Of a stretch of DNA of 64,000 nt, positions 1 through 7,120 are shown in pieces. This DNA is from Streptococcus oralis subsp. dentisani (GTDB taxonomy: Bacteria; Bacillota; Bacilli; Lactobacillales; Streptococcaceae): contig NZ_CP034442.1 of assembly GCF_007475365.1 (NCBI RefSeq), positions 186,001 to 250,000 on the forward strand, written 5' to 3'. Made by a program: the position numbers and the translations under genes. The notes below the pieces were generated by a model, which searched no databases, was not told the origin of the DNA, and saw only the letters and a list, made by a program, of their open reading frames with translations. Position 1 is the stretch's first letter; each line of letters begins with the position of its first letter.

Positions 1-63
1 CCAGGTGCTGTTTCACGTAAGAAACAAGTGGTACCTCAGTTGACTGAAAGCTTTAATGGCTAA
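1..63 (+). CDS. ppaC: Manganese-dependent inorganic pyrophosphatase, C-terminal end (partial)
   Basis: The first 20 codons of the window are open in frame 1 and end at TAA 61-63. They include SRKKQVVP, the substrate-binding signature near the C-terminus of family II (DHH/DHHA2) pyrophosphatases, which hydrolyse PPi to phosphate in the cytoplasm. Only the tail of the DHHA2 domain is present; the catalytic DHH domain lies left of the window. Identification rests on this short motif, so it is good but not certain. A hairpin followed by a T-run after the stop closes the gene. Confidence 0.75.
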   Translation, partial: PGAVSRKKQVVPQLTESFNG

Positions 64-111
64 TAGCTTGAGTGATAATTGAAACGTGGAAACACTTGTT
101 TCCATATAGCT

Positions 112-135
112 AAAGGGGTTTCGGCTCCTTTTTTT
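112..135 (+). terminator. Rho-independent terminator after ppaC
   Basis: Seven-base stem AAAGGGG/CTCCTTT with loop TTTCGG followed by a T-run. A second small hairpin (GGAAAC/GTTTCC, 88-104) precedes it. It ends just before the ribosome binding site of the next gene, so that gene may be read through from ppaC or use a promoter I could not identify. Confidence 0.7.
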
Positions 136-148
136 CTAGGAGAGGAAG

Positions 149-661
149 ATGTTAGAAAATGGCGATTTGATTTTTGTGAAGGACCTTTCAGACATGGGGC
201 AGGCCATCCAGGCTTCTACTGGGAATTATAGTCATGTAGCCATCTTTTTGGATGGTTTGATTTTCCATGCTAGTGGGCAGGCAGGTGTTATCTGTCAAGA
301 ACCAGCTGATTTTTTTGAACCTACTCATCTCTACGACCTTTATGTCTATCCAGAGATGGAAGTCGACTTGGTGAAGGAGAAGGCTTGCAAGCATCTAGGA
401 GCTCCTTATAATAGCTCTTTTTATCCCAATGGGGATGGCTTTTACTGCTCCCAGTACATCGCAGAAATCCTGCCTATTTTTGAGACGATTCCCATGAAAT
501 TTGGGGACGGGGAGCAGGAGATTAGTGATTTCTGGAGAGAATATTACAGGAAACTCGAACTTCCAGTGCCTCTGAACCAGCCAGGGACCAATCCCAGTCA
601 GTTGGCAGCATCCCCTCTTTTAGAATGTAAAGAAAGGAATCTTCATGATTCAAATTTTTAA
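149..661 (+). CDS. Permuted papain-fold (YiiX/YebB, NlpC/P60-superfamily-like) cysteine hydrolase
   Basis: 170 aa, start ATG 8 nt after GAGAGGAAG. The N-terminus (ENGDLIFVKD) and the SHVAIF segment with His29, followed much later by YCSQYIAE with Cys100, match the circularly permuted papain-like fold of the YiiX/YaeF type, in which His precedes Cys in the chain. Members act as amidases or lipid/peptide hydrolases; the substrate here is unknown. There is no signal peptide or membrane segment, so it is probably cytoplasmic. Its last codons overlap the next gene by 17 nt, which suggests translational coupling. The fold call is fairly secure, the activity is inference. Confidence 0.7.
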   Translation: MLENGDLIFVKDLSDMGQAIQASTGNYSHVAIFLDGLIFHASGQAGVICQEPADFFEPTHLYDLYVYPEMEVDLVKEKACKHLGAPYNSSFYPNGDGFYCSQYIAEILPIFETIPMKFGDGEQEISDFWREYYRKLELPVPLNQPGTNPSQLAASPLLECKERNLHDSNF

Positions 662-1295
662 TCCCTCCCGTTTGACTCGACAGCCATTTTTTATAGATTT
701 AGTGGACTATCTGGACCAGCATGACGATGTGATCCTTCGAGAAATCAAGGCTCAGTTTCCAGATGTGGCAGTTGATAAACTCATGGAAGAGTATATAAAG
801 GCAGGCTTGATCCGAAGGGAAAACAAACGTTATTCCCTCAATCTCCCTTTTCTAGAATCGATAGACAATCTATCCCTTGATCAAGAGATTTTTGTCAGAG
901 AGGATAGTCCAGTCTATCAAGCCTTGTTGGAGAAGACTTTTGAGACAGAATTGCGCAATCAGACCAATGCAGCCATTTTAGTCGAATCTACGGACTTTGC
1001 AAGAGAAAAGATGACTTTATCCAACTATTTCTACAAGGTCAAGCACCAATATCCTTTGACAGAAAAACAGCAGGAGCTTTATGCCATTTTGGGAGATGTC
1101 AATCCTGAGTATGCCCTCAAGTATATGACGACTTTTTTACTGAAATTCCTCAAAAAAGACCAGCTGATGCAGAAACGGCGTGATATCTTCGTTGAGAGTT
1201 TAGTCGTCTTGGGTTATATTGTGCAAAATGAAGCTGGAAAGTATGAGTTGACTGTTGATTTTGACAAGGAACGCTTGATTTTCTATTTGTCTTAG
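645..1295 (+). CDS. DUF1803-type protein of unknown function
   Basis: 216 aa, soluble, acidic, without signal peptide or transmembrane segment. It starts inside the end of the preceding hydrolase gene (17 nt overlap), with AAAGGAATC upstream of the ATG. The N-terminus (IFNPSRLTRQPFF) and length are those I associate with DUF1803 proteins found in streptococci. Alternating short helices and paired Lys/Arg residues could form a winged-helix-like unit, but no motif supports a function. The overlap suggests that it works with, or is dosed together with, the upstream hydrolase. Confidence 0.6.
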   Translation: MIQIFNPSRLTRQPFFIDLVDYLDQHDDVILREIKAQFPDVAVDKLMEEYIKAGLIRRENKRYSLNLPFLESIDNLSLDQEIFVREDSPVYQALLEKTFETELRNQTNAAILVESTDFAREKMTLSNYFYKVKHQYPLTEKQQELYAILGDVNPEYALKYMTTFLLKFLKKDQLMQKRRDIFVESLVVLGYIVQNEAGKYELTVDFDKERLIFYLS

Positions 1296-1345
1296 TTGCT
1301 TTTGAGCAGATTGTTTGACTTTGCCAAAGAATAAGCATAAACTGA

Positions 1346-1360
1346 ATGTAAGCGATAACG
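1346..1360 (+). promoter_or_regulatory. Candidate CcpA cre site upstream of the CsbD-like gene
   Basis: ATGTAAGCGATAACG matches the cre consensus WTGNAANCGNWNNCW at all fixed positions except the last W. It sits 33-47 nt before the start codon, within a wider near-palindrome centred on AACGTT (CGATAACGTTTATCG). No clear -35/-10 pair was found beside it, so the exact mode of control is open. Confidence 0.45.
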
Positions 1361-1392
1361 TTTATCGTATTAAAAGCAAAGGAGACAGAGCT

Positions 1393-1593
1393 ATGTCACT
1401 TGAAAATAAATTGGAACAAGCAACTGGTGCTATCAAAGAAGGATTTGGTAAAGTTACTGGCGATAGCAAGACAGAAGCAGAAGGTACTGTAGAAAAAACA
1501 GTTGCGAAAGCAAAAGAAGTTGTTGAAGATGCTAAAGGTGCTGTAGAAGGTGCCGTTGAAGGTCTTAAAAATTCATTTAAGAAAGAAGACTAA
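1393..1593 (+). CDS. CsbD-like general stress protein
   Basis: 66 aa. The reading frame is open further upstream, but the start is placed at ATG 1393, 7 nt after AAAGGAGA. The product is highly charged and rich in Ala, Glu and Lys, with the CsbD-family opening ([19 protein letters not shown]) followed by Ala/Glu/Val-rich helical repeats ([24 protein letters not shown]). CsbD proteins are small, abundant, probably disordered or helical cytoplasmic proteins induced by general stress; their biochemical role is not established. The gene is monocistronic between a possible cre site and a strong terminator. Confidence 0.85.
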   Translation: MSLENKLEQATGAIKEGFGKVTGDSKTEAEGTVEKTVAKAKEVVEDAKGAVEGAVEGLKNSFKKED

Positions 1594-1626
1594 AAAAATC
1601 AAGGGAATGTTTCCCTTGATTTTTTT
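1592..1626. terminator. Bidirectional terminator between csbD-like gene and murE
   Basis: A-run, stem ATCAAGGGAA/TTCCCTTGAT with a 2-nt loop, then a T-run; the symmetry gives a T-tract on both strands, so it can end both the CsbD-like transcript and the convergent murE transcript. Confidence 0.9.
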
Positions 1627-3070
1627 ATAGATAACGTTCTGCGATGGCTGCGTCCCCAGGATAGTCTTCTTTCTTTCCTTGGACAATCTGGTAGCAATCA
1701 GCTCCCTTACCTGCAATAATCACGGCATCGAGTTCTTGATTTGTGATGGCCATCGCTGCCTTGATAGCTTGTTCACGATCGGCAATCTTTTCAACAGGAT
1801 GACTGATATAGCTGCTGATTTCTTCAGCAATGGCCATTGGATCTTCATAGTTGGGGTCATCCGCAGTTAGAAAGACTTGAATCTCAGGATGTTGATTGAG
1901 GAGGAGGCCAAAGTCTTTGCGACGACTTTCACCCTTGTTTCCAGTCGAACCGAGAACCAGAGCAATCTTTCCAGTTTGATGAGTTTCAACAACAGAAATC
2001 AGTTTTTTCAGACTATCGCCATTGTGGGCATAGTCGATGAAAACCTTGGCTCCATTTTTCTGAGTCAGGACTTCCATACGTCCAGGAACTCGGGTTGCAG
2101 CGATTCCTTTTTTGATGTCTTCAAGACTGGCTCCGAGACGAAGACAGGCAAGTCCTGCAGCGACTGCATTTTCTTGGTTAAAGTGGCCGATGAGTTGAAT
2201 ATCATAATCTCCAGCGAGTTTACCTGTAGCTGAAAAGCTAAAGGCTTTGGAGTTCTCGATTTGGTTACTTGACTGGCTACCATAAAAGTCATGTTCTTGA
2301 TGTTCCACTTGTTCTTTCAGTACAGAAAAGTGGTCCATCTCGCTATTAATGACAACTGCTCGGCTATTTTTCATCAAGAGACGTTTGTGGTAGAAGTAAT
2401 CTTCAAAGCTAGGATGCTCAATCGGTCCGATATGGTCAGGAGTGATGTTGAGAAAGACACCTACATCAAAGGTCAGGCCATAGACTCGATGAACAAGATA
2501 GGCTTGGCTAGAGACTTCCATTACAAGATGGGTTCGACCATTCTTAACAGCCTGGGCCATCATGTCGAAAAGATCGATGTTTTCAGGTGTTGAGAAGGAA
2601 GATTTAAAGAAGGTCTTGCCATCTAGAGTTGTATTCATAGTTGACAAGAGAGCTGTTGGGTAGCGTTGAGATAGGATGTGGTAAGCAAAGTAAGCAGATG
2701 TTGTCTTTCCTTTTGTCCCTGTGAAAGCAAGAATTTTTAGTTTCTCTTGCGGATTACCATAAAATTCCATCGCAATCAAACTCATGGCTTTCTTGATATC
2801 GTTCACAACGATGACAGGGATACCGACTTCGTAGTCCTTTTCGGCAACATACCAGGCTAAGCCCTGACTTATAGCAGAAAGAAGGTATTCTTTTTTAAAG
2901 GCAGCGCCTTTTGCAAAAAAAAGAGTGCCTTCTTTTACTTTTCGGCTGTCGTAACTGATGCTATCAAAAACAACTTCGTTGTAGTTGTAGTGGTAGTGTC
3001 CTTGGTCGATAATCTCGCGGAAGAGACCATCTTTCTTTAATATATCTAATACGGTTTCAATCTTAATCAT
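1625..3070 (-). CDS. murE: UDP-N-acetylmuramyl-tripeptide synthetase, L-lysine-adding (MurE)
   Basis: 481 aa when started at the ATG giving [10 protein letters not shown], which has GAAAG upstream; seven further in-frame codons precede it. It adds the third stem-peptide residue to UDP-MurNAc-L-Ala-D-Glu in cytoplasmic peptidoglycan precursor synthesis. Mur ligase P-loop GTKGKTT lies at about 118-124, and DDPNYEDP near 405 is the lysine-type specificity motif (diaminopimelate enzymes have DNPR), as expected for streptococci with Lys-type peptidoglycan. The length is normal for the family. It is divergently oriented from the flippase gene, which probably transports the lipid-linked product. Confidence 0.97.
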   Translation of the reverse strand: MIKIETVLDILKKDGLFREIIDQGHYHYNYNEVVFDSISYDSRKVKEGTLFFAKGAAFKKEYLLSAISQGLAWYVAEKDYEVGIPVIVVNDIKKAMSLIAMEFYGNPQEKLKILAFTGTKGKTTSAYFAYHILSQRYPTALLSTMNTTLDGKTFFKSSFSTPENIDLFDMMAQAVKNGRTHLVMEVSSQAYLVHRVYGLTFDVGVFLNITPDHIGPIEHPSFEDYFYHKRLLMKNSRAVVINSEMDHFSVLKEQVEHQEHDFYGSQSSNQIENSKAFSFSATGKLAGDYDIQLIGHFNQENAVAAGLACLRLGASLEDIKKGIAATRVPGRMEVLTQKNGAKVFIDYAHNGDSLKKLISVVETHQTGKIALVLGSTGNKGESRRKDFGLLLNQHPEIQVFLTADDPNYEDPMAIAEEISSYISHPVEKIADREQAIKAAMAITNQELDAVIIAGKGADCYQIVQGKKEDYPGDAAIAERYL

Positions 3071-3099
3071 ACTTTCTATTATAAACTTCAAGTCTGAAT

Positions 3100-3149
3100 T
3101 TTACAAGTAACAAGGAAAAGTTTATAATGGAAGATAAGGAACTTTTCCT
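3100..3149 (+). promoter_or_regulatory. Promoter of the MurJ-type flippase gene with flanking inverted repeat
   Basis: TTTACA (3100-3105), 17-nt spacer, TATAAT (3123-3128). The -10 box lies between two perfect 10-bp inverted arms, AGGAAAAGTT (3113-3122) and AACTTTTCCT (3140-3149). Because the left arm would be upstream of the transcript start, the repeat is more likely a DNA operator than an RNA hairpin. Confidence 0.6.
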
Positions 3150-3175
3150 AGTTATCAAAATTGAATGAGGAAGCT

Positions 3176-4798
3176 ATGTCTAACGAAAACAATCACCAGC
3201 AAGCCCAGATGTTGCGAGGGACTGCTTGGCTAACAGCTAGTAACTTTATTAGTCGCCTCCTTGGTGCTATCTATATTATTCCCTGGTATATTTGGATGGG
3301 GACTTATGCCGCCAAGGCAAATGGTCTCTTTACCATGGGTTATAATATTTACGCCTGGTTCTTGCTGATTTCGACAGCGGGTATCCCGGTTGCGGTTGCT
3401 AAACAAGTGGCTAAGTACAATACTATGCGAGAAGAAGAGCATAGCTTTGCCTTGATTCGGAGTTTTCTAGGCTTTATGACGGGCTTGGGACTAGTCTTTG
3501 CCTTGGTCTTGTATCTCTTTTCTCCCTGGTTGGCAGATTTATCAGGCGTGGGGACAGACCTAATTCCTATCATGCAGAGTTTGGCTTGGGCAGTTCTGAT
3601 TTTTCCATCTATGAGTGTTATCCGTGGCTTTTTCCAAGGGATGAATAACCTGAAGCCCTATGCTATGAGTCAAATCGCCGAGCAGGTGATCCGTGTTATC
3701 TGGATGTTGCTGGCTACTTTTATTATCATGAAGATGGGTTCTGGTGATTACTTATCAGCGGTTACTCAGTCTACCTTTGCTGCCTTTGTGGGAATGGTGG
3801 CTAGTTTTGCAGTCTTGATCTATTTTCTTTCCAAGGAGGGACTGCTCCAAAAGGTATTTGAAACACGGGATAAGATCAATAGCAAGCGACTCTTGGTTGA
3901 TACCATCAAGGAAGCCATTCCCTTTATCCTGACAGGATCAGCCATCCAGCTCTTCCAGATTTTAGACCAAATGACCTTCATCAATAGCATGAAGTGGTTT
4001 ACCAACTACAGCAATGAAGACTTGGTTGTCATGTTTTCTTATTTCTCCGCCAATCCTAATAAAATCACCATGATTTTGATCTCTGTTGGTGTCTCGATTG
4101 GAAGTGTCGGCTTGCCACTTTTGACGGAAAATTATGTCAAAGGTGATTTGAGAGCCGCTGCTCGCCTAGTTCAAGATAGTATGACCATGCTCTTTATGTT
4201 TCTCTTACCAGCAACAGTTGGAGTCGTCATGGTAGGGGAACCTCTCTATACAGTCTTTTATGGCAAGCCAGATAGTCTGGCCATGGGCTTGTTTGTCTTT
4301 GCGGTTTTACAGTCTACTATTTTAGGTTTGTACATGGTCTTGTCTCCTATGCTTCAGGCTATGTTCCGCAATCGCAAGGCAGTGCTTTACTTTGTCTATG
4401 GTTCCCTTGCCAAGCTAGTCTTGCAGTTACCAGCTATTGCCATTTTCCACAGCTATGGTCCCTTGATTTCAACGACTATCGGTCTCATCATTCCAAATGT
4501 TTTGATGTACCGAGATATTTGCAGGGTAACAGGTGCACGTCGTAAGATTATCTTAAAACGGACAATTTTAATTATGATTTTGACAATGGTCATGTTTATT
4601 CTGGTTGGTTTTCTACAGTGGATTTTAGGATTTTTCTTCCAACCAACGGGACGCTTCTGGAGTTTCCTTTATGTAGCTCTCATCGGAGGTCTCGGGGGAG
4701 GACTCTATGGTTTAATGAGTCTTGGCACTCACCTATTGGATAAGATTATTGGTAAACCTCAAGCAGACCGCCTACGAGCAAAATTTAAACGATCTTAA
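3176..4798 (+). CDS. ytgP: MurJ/YtgP-type lipid-linked precursor flippase (MOP superfamily)
   Basis: 540 aa polytopic membrane protein with about 14 hydrophobic segments. Start taken at ATG 3176 because GAGGAAG lies 5-11 nt upstream; an in-frame ATG 15 nt earlier lacks such a site. The N-terminal region (RGTAWLTASNFISRLLGAIY) and the FILTGSAIQLF segment are typical of the polysaccharide-transport/MviN-like MOP exporters, of which YtgP is the Gram-positive MurJ counterpart that flips lipid II. Pairing with murE supports a peptidoglycan role, but another lipid-linked sugar substrate cannot be excluded from sequence alone. Confidence 0.85.
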   Translation: MSNENNHQQAQMLRGTAWLTASNFISRLLGAIYIIPWYIWMGTYAAKANGLFTMGYNIYAWFLLISTAGIPVAVAKQVAKYNTMREEEHSFALIRSFLGFMTGLGLVFALVLYLFSPWLADLSGVGTDLIPIMQSLAWAVLIFPSMSVIRGFFQGMNNLKPYAMSQIAEQVIRVIWMLLATFIIMKMGSGDYLSAVTQSTFAAFVGMVASFAVLIYFLSKEGLLQKVFETRDKINSKRLLVDTIKEAIPFILTGSAIQLFQILDQMTFINSMKWFTNYSNEDLVVMFSYFSANPNKITMILISVGVSIGSVGLPLLTENYVKGDLRAAARLVQDSMTMLFMFLLPATVGVVMVGEPLYTVFYGKPDSLAMGLFVFAVLQSTILGLYMVLSPMLQAMFRNRKAVLYFVYGSLAKLVLQLPAIAIFHSYGPLISTTIGLIIPNVLMYRDICRVTGARRKIILKRTILIMILTMVMFILVGFLQWILGFFFQPTGRFWSFLYVALIGGLGGGLYGLMSLGTHLLDKIIGKPQADRLRAKFKRS

Positions 4799-4837
4799 CA
4801 AAATAGATTTATAACTAAAAGAAAAGCTAGCTCCTTG

Positions 4838-4865
4838 TTAAGTGTCTGGGTTAGCTGACACTTAA
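4838..4865 (+). repeat. Hairpin after the flippase gene
   Basis: Perfect 9-bp inverted repeat TTAAGTGTC/GACACTTAA with a 10-nt loop. It is not followed by a T-run, so it is not a classical terminator; it may be an RNA 3' stabilising hairpin upstream of the real terminator. Confidence 0.5.
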
Positions 4866-4876
4866 TTTCCATAAAT

Positions 4877-4912
4877 TAAAATCCCTAGAATCAGTTGTTC
4901 TAGGGATTTATT
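4877..4912. terminator. Bidirectional terminator
   Basis: AAATCCCTAGAA / TTCTAGGGATTT stem with an 8-nt loop, A-rich on one side and T-rich on the other. It serves the flippase gene on the plus strand and the convergent DUF3397-type gene on the minus strand. Confidence 0.85.
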
Positions 4913-5267
4913 GGGGTGTGAGCATCATTAATTCTACAATCATAGCGATATAGAGGACTAAGGTTAGGAGAAAACCCGCTCTCCAGAAGAATTTGATAAA
5001 TTTAGGGTAATAAAAACTTCGTTTTTTGAGTAGGAAAAAGACAACTAGGAGGATTGCTAGGAGAGAAAGTGCAACACCAAGTCGTGGCAGAAAGTTGTGG
5101 GTAAAGGCTTTGGCAGTGATAAGATAATACTCGAATACCAAAAGTGGAAAAGCTAAATCCGCAAAGTTCAGTCCTAGTTTTTTCAGTTTAAAAAGTTTTG
5201 TTACAATGATGGAGACCACGAGGGTTAGTACCAACAATAAAATAGCTGCTATTTTCATTAAAATCAT
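4908..5267 (-). CDS. DUF3397-type small membrane protein
   Basis: About 119 aa with four hydrophobic segments (AAILLLVLTLVVSIIV; NFADLAFPLLVFEYY; LGVALSLLAILLVVFF; AGFLLTLVLYIAMIVE) separated by basic loops, the arrangement I associate with DUF3397 proteins of unknown function. The start is uncertain: in-frame ATGs end at 5273, 5267 and 5258, and none has a Shine-Dalgarno sequence. The extended -10 box TGATACAAT lies so close that transcription would begin around 5267, which is why that codon is chosen. Confidence 0.65.
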   Translation of the reverse strand: MILMKIAAILLLVLTLVVSIIVTKLFKLKKLGLNFADLAFPLLVFEYYLITAKAFTHNFLPRLGVALSLLAILLVVFFLLKKRSFYYPKFIKFFWRAGFLLTLVLYIAMIVELMMLTPQ

Positions 5268-5273
5268 ACCCAT

Positions 5274-5282
5274 ATTGTATCA
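5274..5282 (-). promoter_or_regulatory. Extended -10 promoter of the DUF3397-type gene
   Basis: On the minus strand TG-A-TACAAT, with a weak -35 (TTTCCT) 17 nt upstream. The predicted +1 falls on or next to the ATG at 5267, implying an mRNA with little or no leader. An overlapping TATGAT could also serve as -10. Confidence 0.45.
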
Positions 5283-5337
5283 TAAAAAATCATTAAAGGA
5301 AACGAGAAACAAGGGAATTTGTAGGAAAGTCAGGCTT

Positions 5338-5366
5338 TTGAGATTGTGGGTGTTTTTTGTTATAAT
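5338..5366 (+). promoter_or_regulatory. Promoter of the MnmL-like gene, predicted leaderless
   Basis: TTGAGA (5338-5343), 17-nt spacer, extended -10 TG-T-TATAAT (5358-5366). Exactly 7 nt separate the -10 box from ATG 5374, so transcription should start at or within a base of the start codon. Confidence 0.75.
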
Positions 5367-5373
5367 GAAAGTT

Positions 5374-6321
5374 ATGAAATCTTATAATACCTTGAATGAT
5401 TATTATCGAAAACTCTTTGGAGAAAAGACTTTTAAAGTTCCTATTGATGCGGGATTTGACTGTCCAAATCGGGATGGAACTGTAGCTCATGGGGGCTGTA
5501 CCTTTTGTACGGTTTCGGGTTCTGGAGATGCCATTGTAGCACCAGATGCCCCTATCCGTGAGCAATTTTATAAGGAAATCGACTTTATGCACCGCAAATG
5601 GCCAGATGTTCAGAAGTATCTGGTTTATTTTCAAAATTTTACCAACACCCATGAAAAGGTGGAAGTCATCCGAGAGCGCTATGAGCAGGCTATCAACGAA
5701 CCGGGTGTAGTAGGGATCAATATCGGAACGCGCCCAGACTGCCTACCAGACGAAACCATTGAATATTTGGCTGAGTTATCGGAACGCATGCATGTGACGG
5801 TAGAATTGGGCTTGCAGACCACCTTTGAAGCAACCTCTGACCTGATTAACCGTGCCCATTCTTATGAATTGTATGTGGAAACAGTAAAACGCTTGAGGAA
5901 ATATCCCAAGATTGAGATTGTTTCCCATTTGATTAACGGGCTGCCCGGTGAGACTCATGAGATGATGGTTGAAAATGTCCGTCGCTGCGTCACGGATAAT
6001 GATATTCAAGGAATTAAACTGCACTTGCTCCATCTCATGACCAATACGCGTATGCAAAGAGATTACCACGAAGGACGCTTGCAACTGATGAGTCAGGACG
6101 AGTATGTCAAGGTTATCTGTGACCAGTTGGAAATCATTCCCAAGCATATCGTCATCCATCGAATCACGGGAGATGCGCCTAGAGATATGTTGATTGGTCC
6201 CATGTGGAGCCTCAATAAATGGGAAGTGCTAAATGCTATTGAAACTGAAATGAGACGTCGTGGAAGTGTGCAAGGATGCAAGGCTGTAAAACAGGAGTTT
6301 AAAAATGAAAAGACCACTTGA
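5374..6321 (+). CDS. mnmL: Radical SAM enzyme of the TIGR01212/YtqA family (MnmL-like)
   Basis: 315 aa. The start is set at the ATG giving MKSYNTLNDYYRKLFGEK, where family members usually begin; an ATG 9 nt earlier overlaps the -10 box. The cluster cysteines are C30, C42 and C45 (C-x11-C-x2-C), like Elp3-type radical SAM proteins, followed by a GLPGETHEMM segment. YtqA/MnmL proteins act with MnmM in an alternative Gram-positive route to mnm5s2U at the tRNA wobble position. The downstream gene overlaps by 17 nt and encodes that MnmM partner, which strengthens the assignment. The enzymatic role is family knowledge, not shown by the sequence itself. Confidence 0.8.
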   Translation: MKSYNTLNDYYRKLFGEKTFKVPIDAGFDCPNRDGTVAHGGCTFCTVSGSGDAIVAPDAPIREQFYKEIDFMHRKWPDVQKYLVYFQNFTNTHEKVEVIRERYEQAINEPGVVGINIGTRPDCLPDETIEYLAELSERMHVTVELGLQTTFEATSDLINRAHSYELYVETVKRLRKYPKIEIVSHLINGLPGETHEMMVENVRRCVTDNDIQGIKLHLLHLMTNTRMQRDYHEGRLQLMSQDEYVKVICDQLEIIPKHIVIHRITGDAPRDMLIGPMWSLNKWEVLNAIETEMRRRGSVQGCKAVKQEFKNEKTT

Positions 6322-6862
6322 GATGGCGCATGATTTTTTGGCTGAAGTTGTGACAAAAGAGGATATCGTTGTGGATGCGACCATGGGCAATGGTCACGAT
6401 ACGCTTTTTTTAGCCAAGCTAGCCAAGCAAGTCTATGCCTTTGATATCCAGGAGCAGGCTTTGGAGAAAACCAAAGACCGTTTAAATGAGGCAGGTTTAG
6501 AAAATGTCCAGTTGATTTTACAAGGGCATGAGACACTGGACCAATTTGTGACAGAAGCTAGGGCAGGGATTTTTAATCTTGGTTATTTGCCTTCTGCTGA
6601 CAAATCCGTCATCACCAGACCCCAGACTACTATTGAAGCTTTAGAGAAACTTTGTCATTTGCTTGTCAAAGGGGGACGGATTGCCATTATGATTTACTAT
6701 GGTCATGAGGGAGGAGACAGCGAGAGGGATGCCGTGTTGGATTTTGTTAGCCAGTTGAACCAACAAGAGTATACAGCTACCATTTACCGGACACTCAACC
6801 AAGTTAATAATCCACCGTTTTTAGTTATGATTGAGAAATTAGAAAGATATAGACATGGATAA
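6305..6862 (+). CDS. mnmM: tRNA U34 methyltransferase of the YtqB family (MnmM-like)
   Basis: 185 aa class I SAM-dependent methyltransferase. Motif I is VVDATMGNGHDTLFLAKL near residues 20-37, followed by an acidic ribose-binding Asp in VYAFDIQEQ. Conserved blocks NLGYLPSADK and the C-terminal NPPF motif (VNNPPFLVMIEK) match the YtqB family, shown in other Firmicutes to methylate nm5s2U34 to mnm5s2U34. It overlaps the radical SAM gene and the following small gene, so three genes are translated from one transcript. Confidence 0.85.
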   Translation: MKRPLEMAHDFLAEVVTKEDIVVDATMGNGHDTLFLAKLAKQVYAFDIQEQALEKTKDRLNEAGLENVQLILQGHETLDQFVTEARAGIFNLGYLPSADKSVITRPQTTIEALEKLCHLLVKGGRIAIMIYYGHEGGDSERDAVLDFVSQLNQQEYTATIYRTLNQVNNPPFLVMIEKLERYRHG

Positions 6863-7109
6863 ACAATACCTACGTGAGAAATTAGAGGCTATGCGCCAAA
6901 ATTTTGTTGAGTCAACGCATCACGAGAGAGCAGTCGGGGTGCTTGACGAAGCACATATGAGCAAGAAAATGCTCAAAATCAAGAAAAAATTAGTGGCTCT
7001 TGAAATGGAACGATGTCAGAAAAAAATTGAGCACAAAGACTGTTCCAAGATTGATCAGAAAATCCAAGAGCAGAAGGAGATGTTTGAATTTTGTTGTAAA
7101 AAAGACTAA
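6855..7109 (+). CDS. Small cysteine-containing coiled-coil protein, unknown function
   Basis: 84 aa, not recognised. It overlaps the MnmM-like gene by 8 nt and is followed after 11 nt by the antiporter gene. The sequence is strongly charged and predicted helical throughout. Four cysteines (C54, C63, C80, C81) lie in the C-terminal third, and histidines occur at 22, 23, 34 and 60, a pattern compatible with a small metal- or cluster-binding unit, though this is speculation. Tight coupling to a tRNA-modification pair suggests a link to that pathway. The overlaps and clean start make it a real gene. Confidence 0.7.
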   Translation: MDKQYLREKLEAMRQNFVESTHHERAVGVLDEAHMSKKMLKIKKKLVALEMERCQKKIEHKDCSKIDQKIQEQKEMFEFCCKKD

Positions 7110-7120
7110 GGAGGGTCTAG

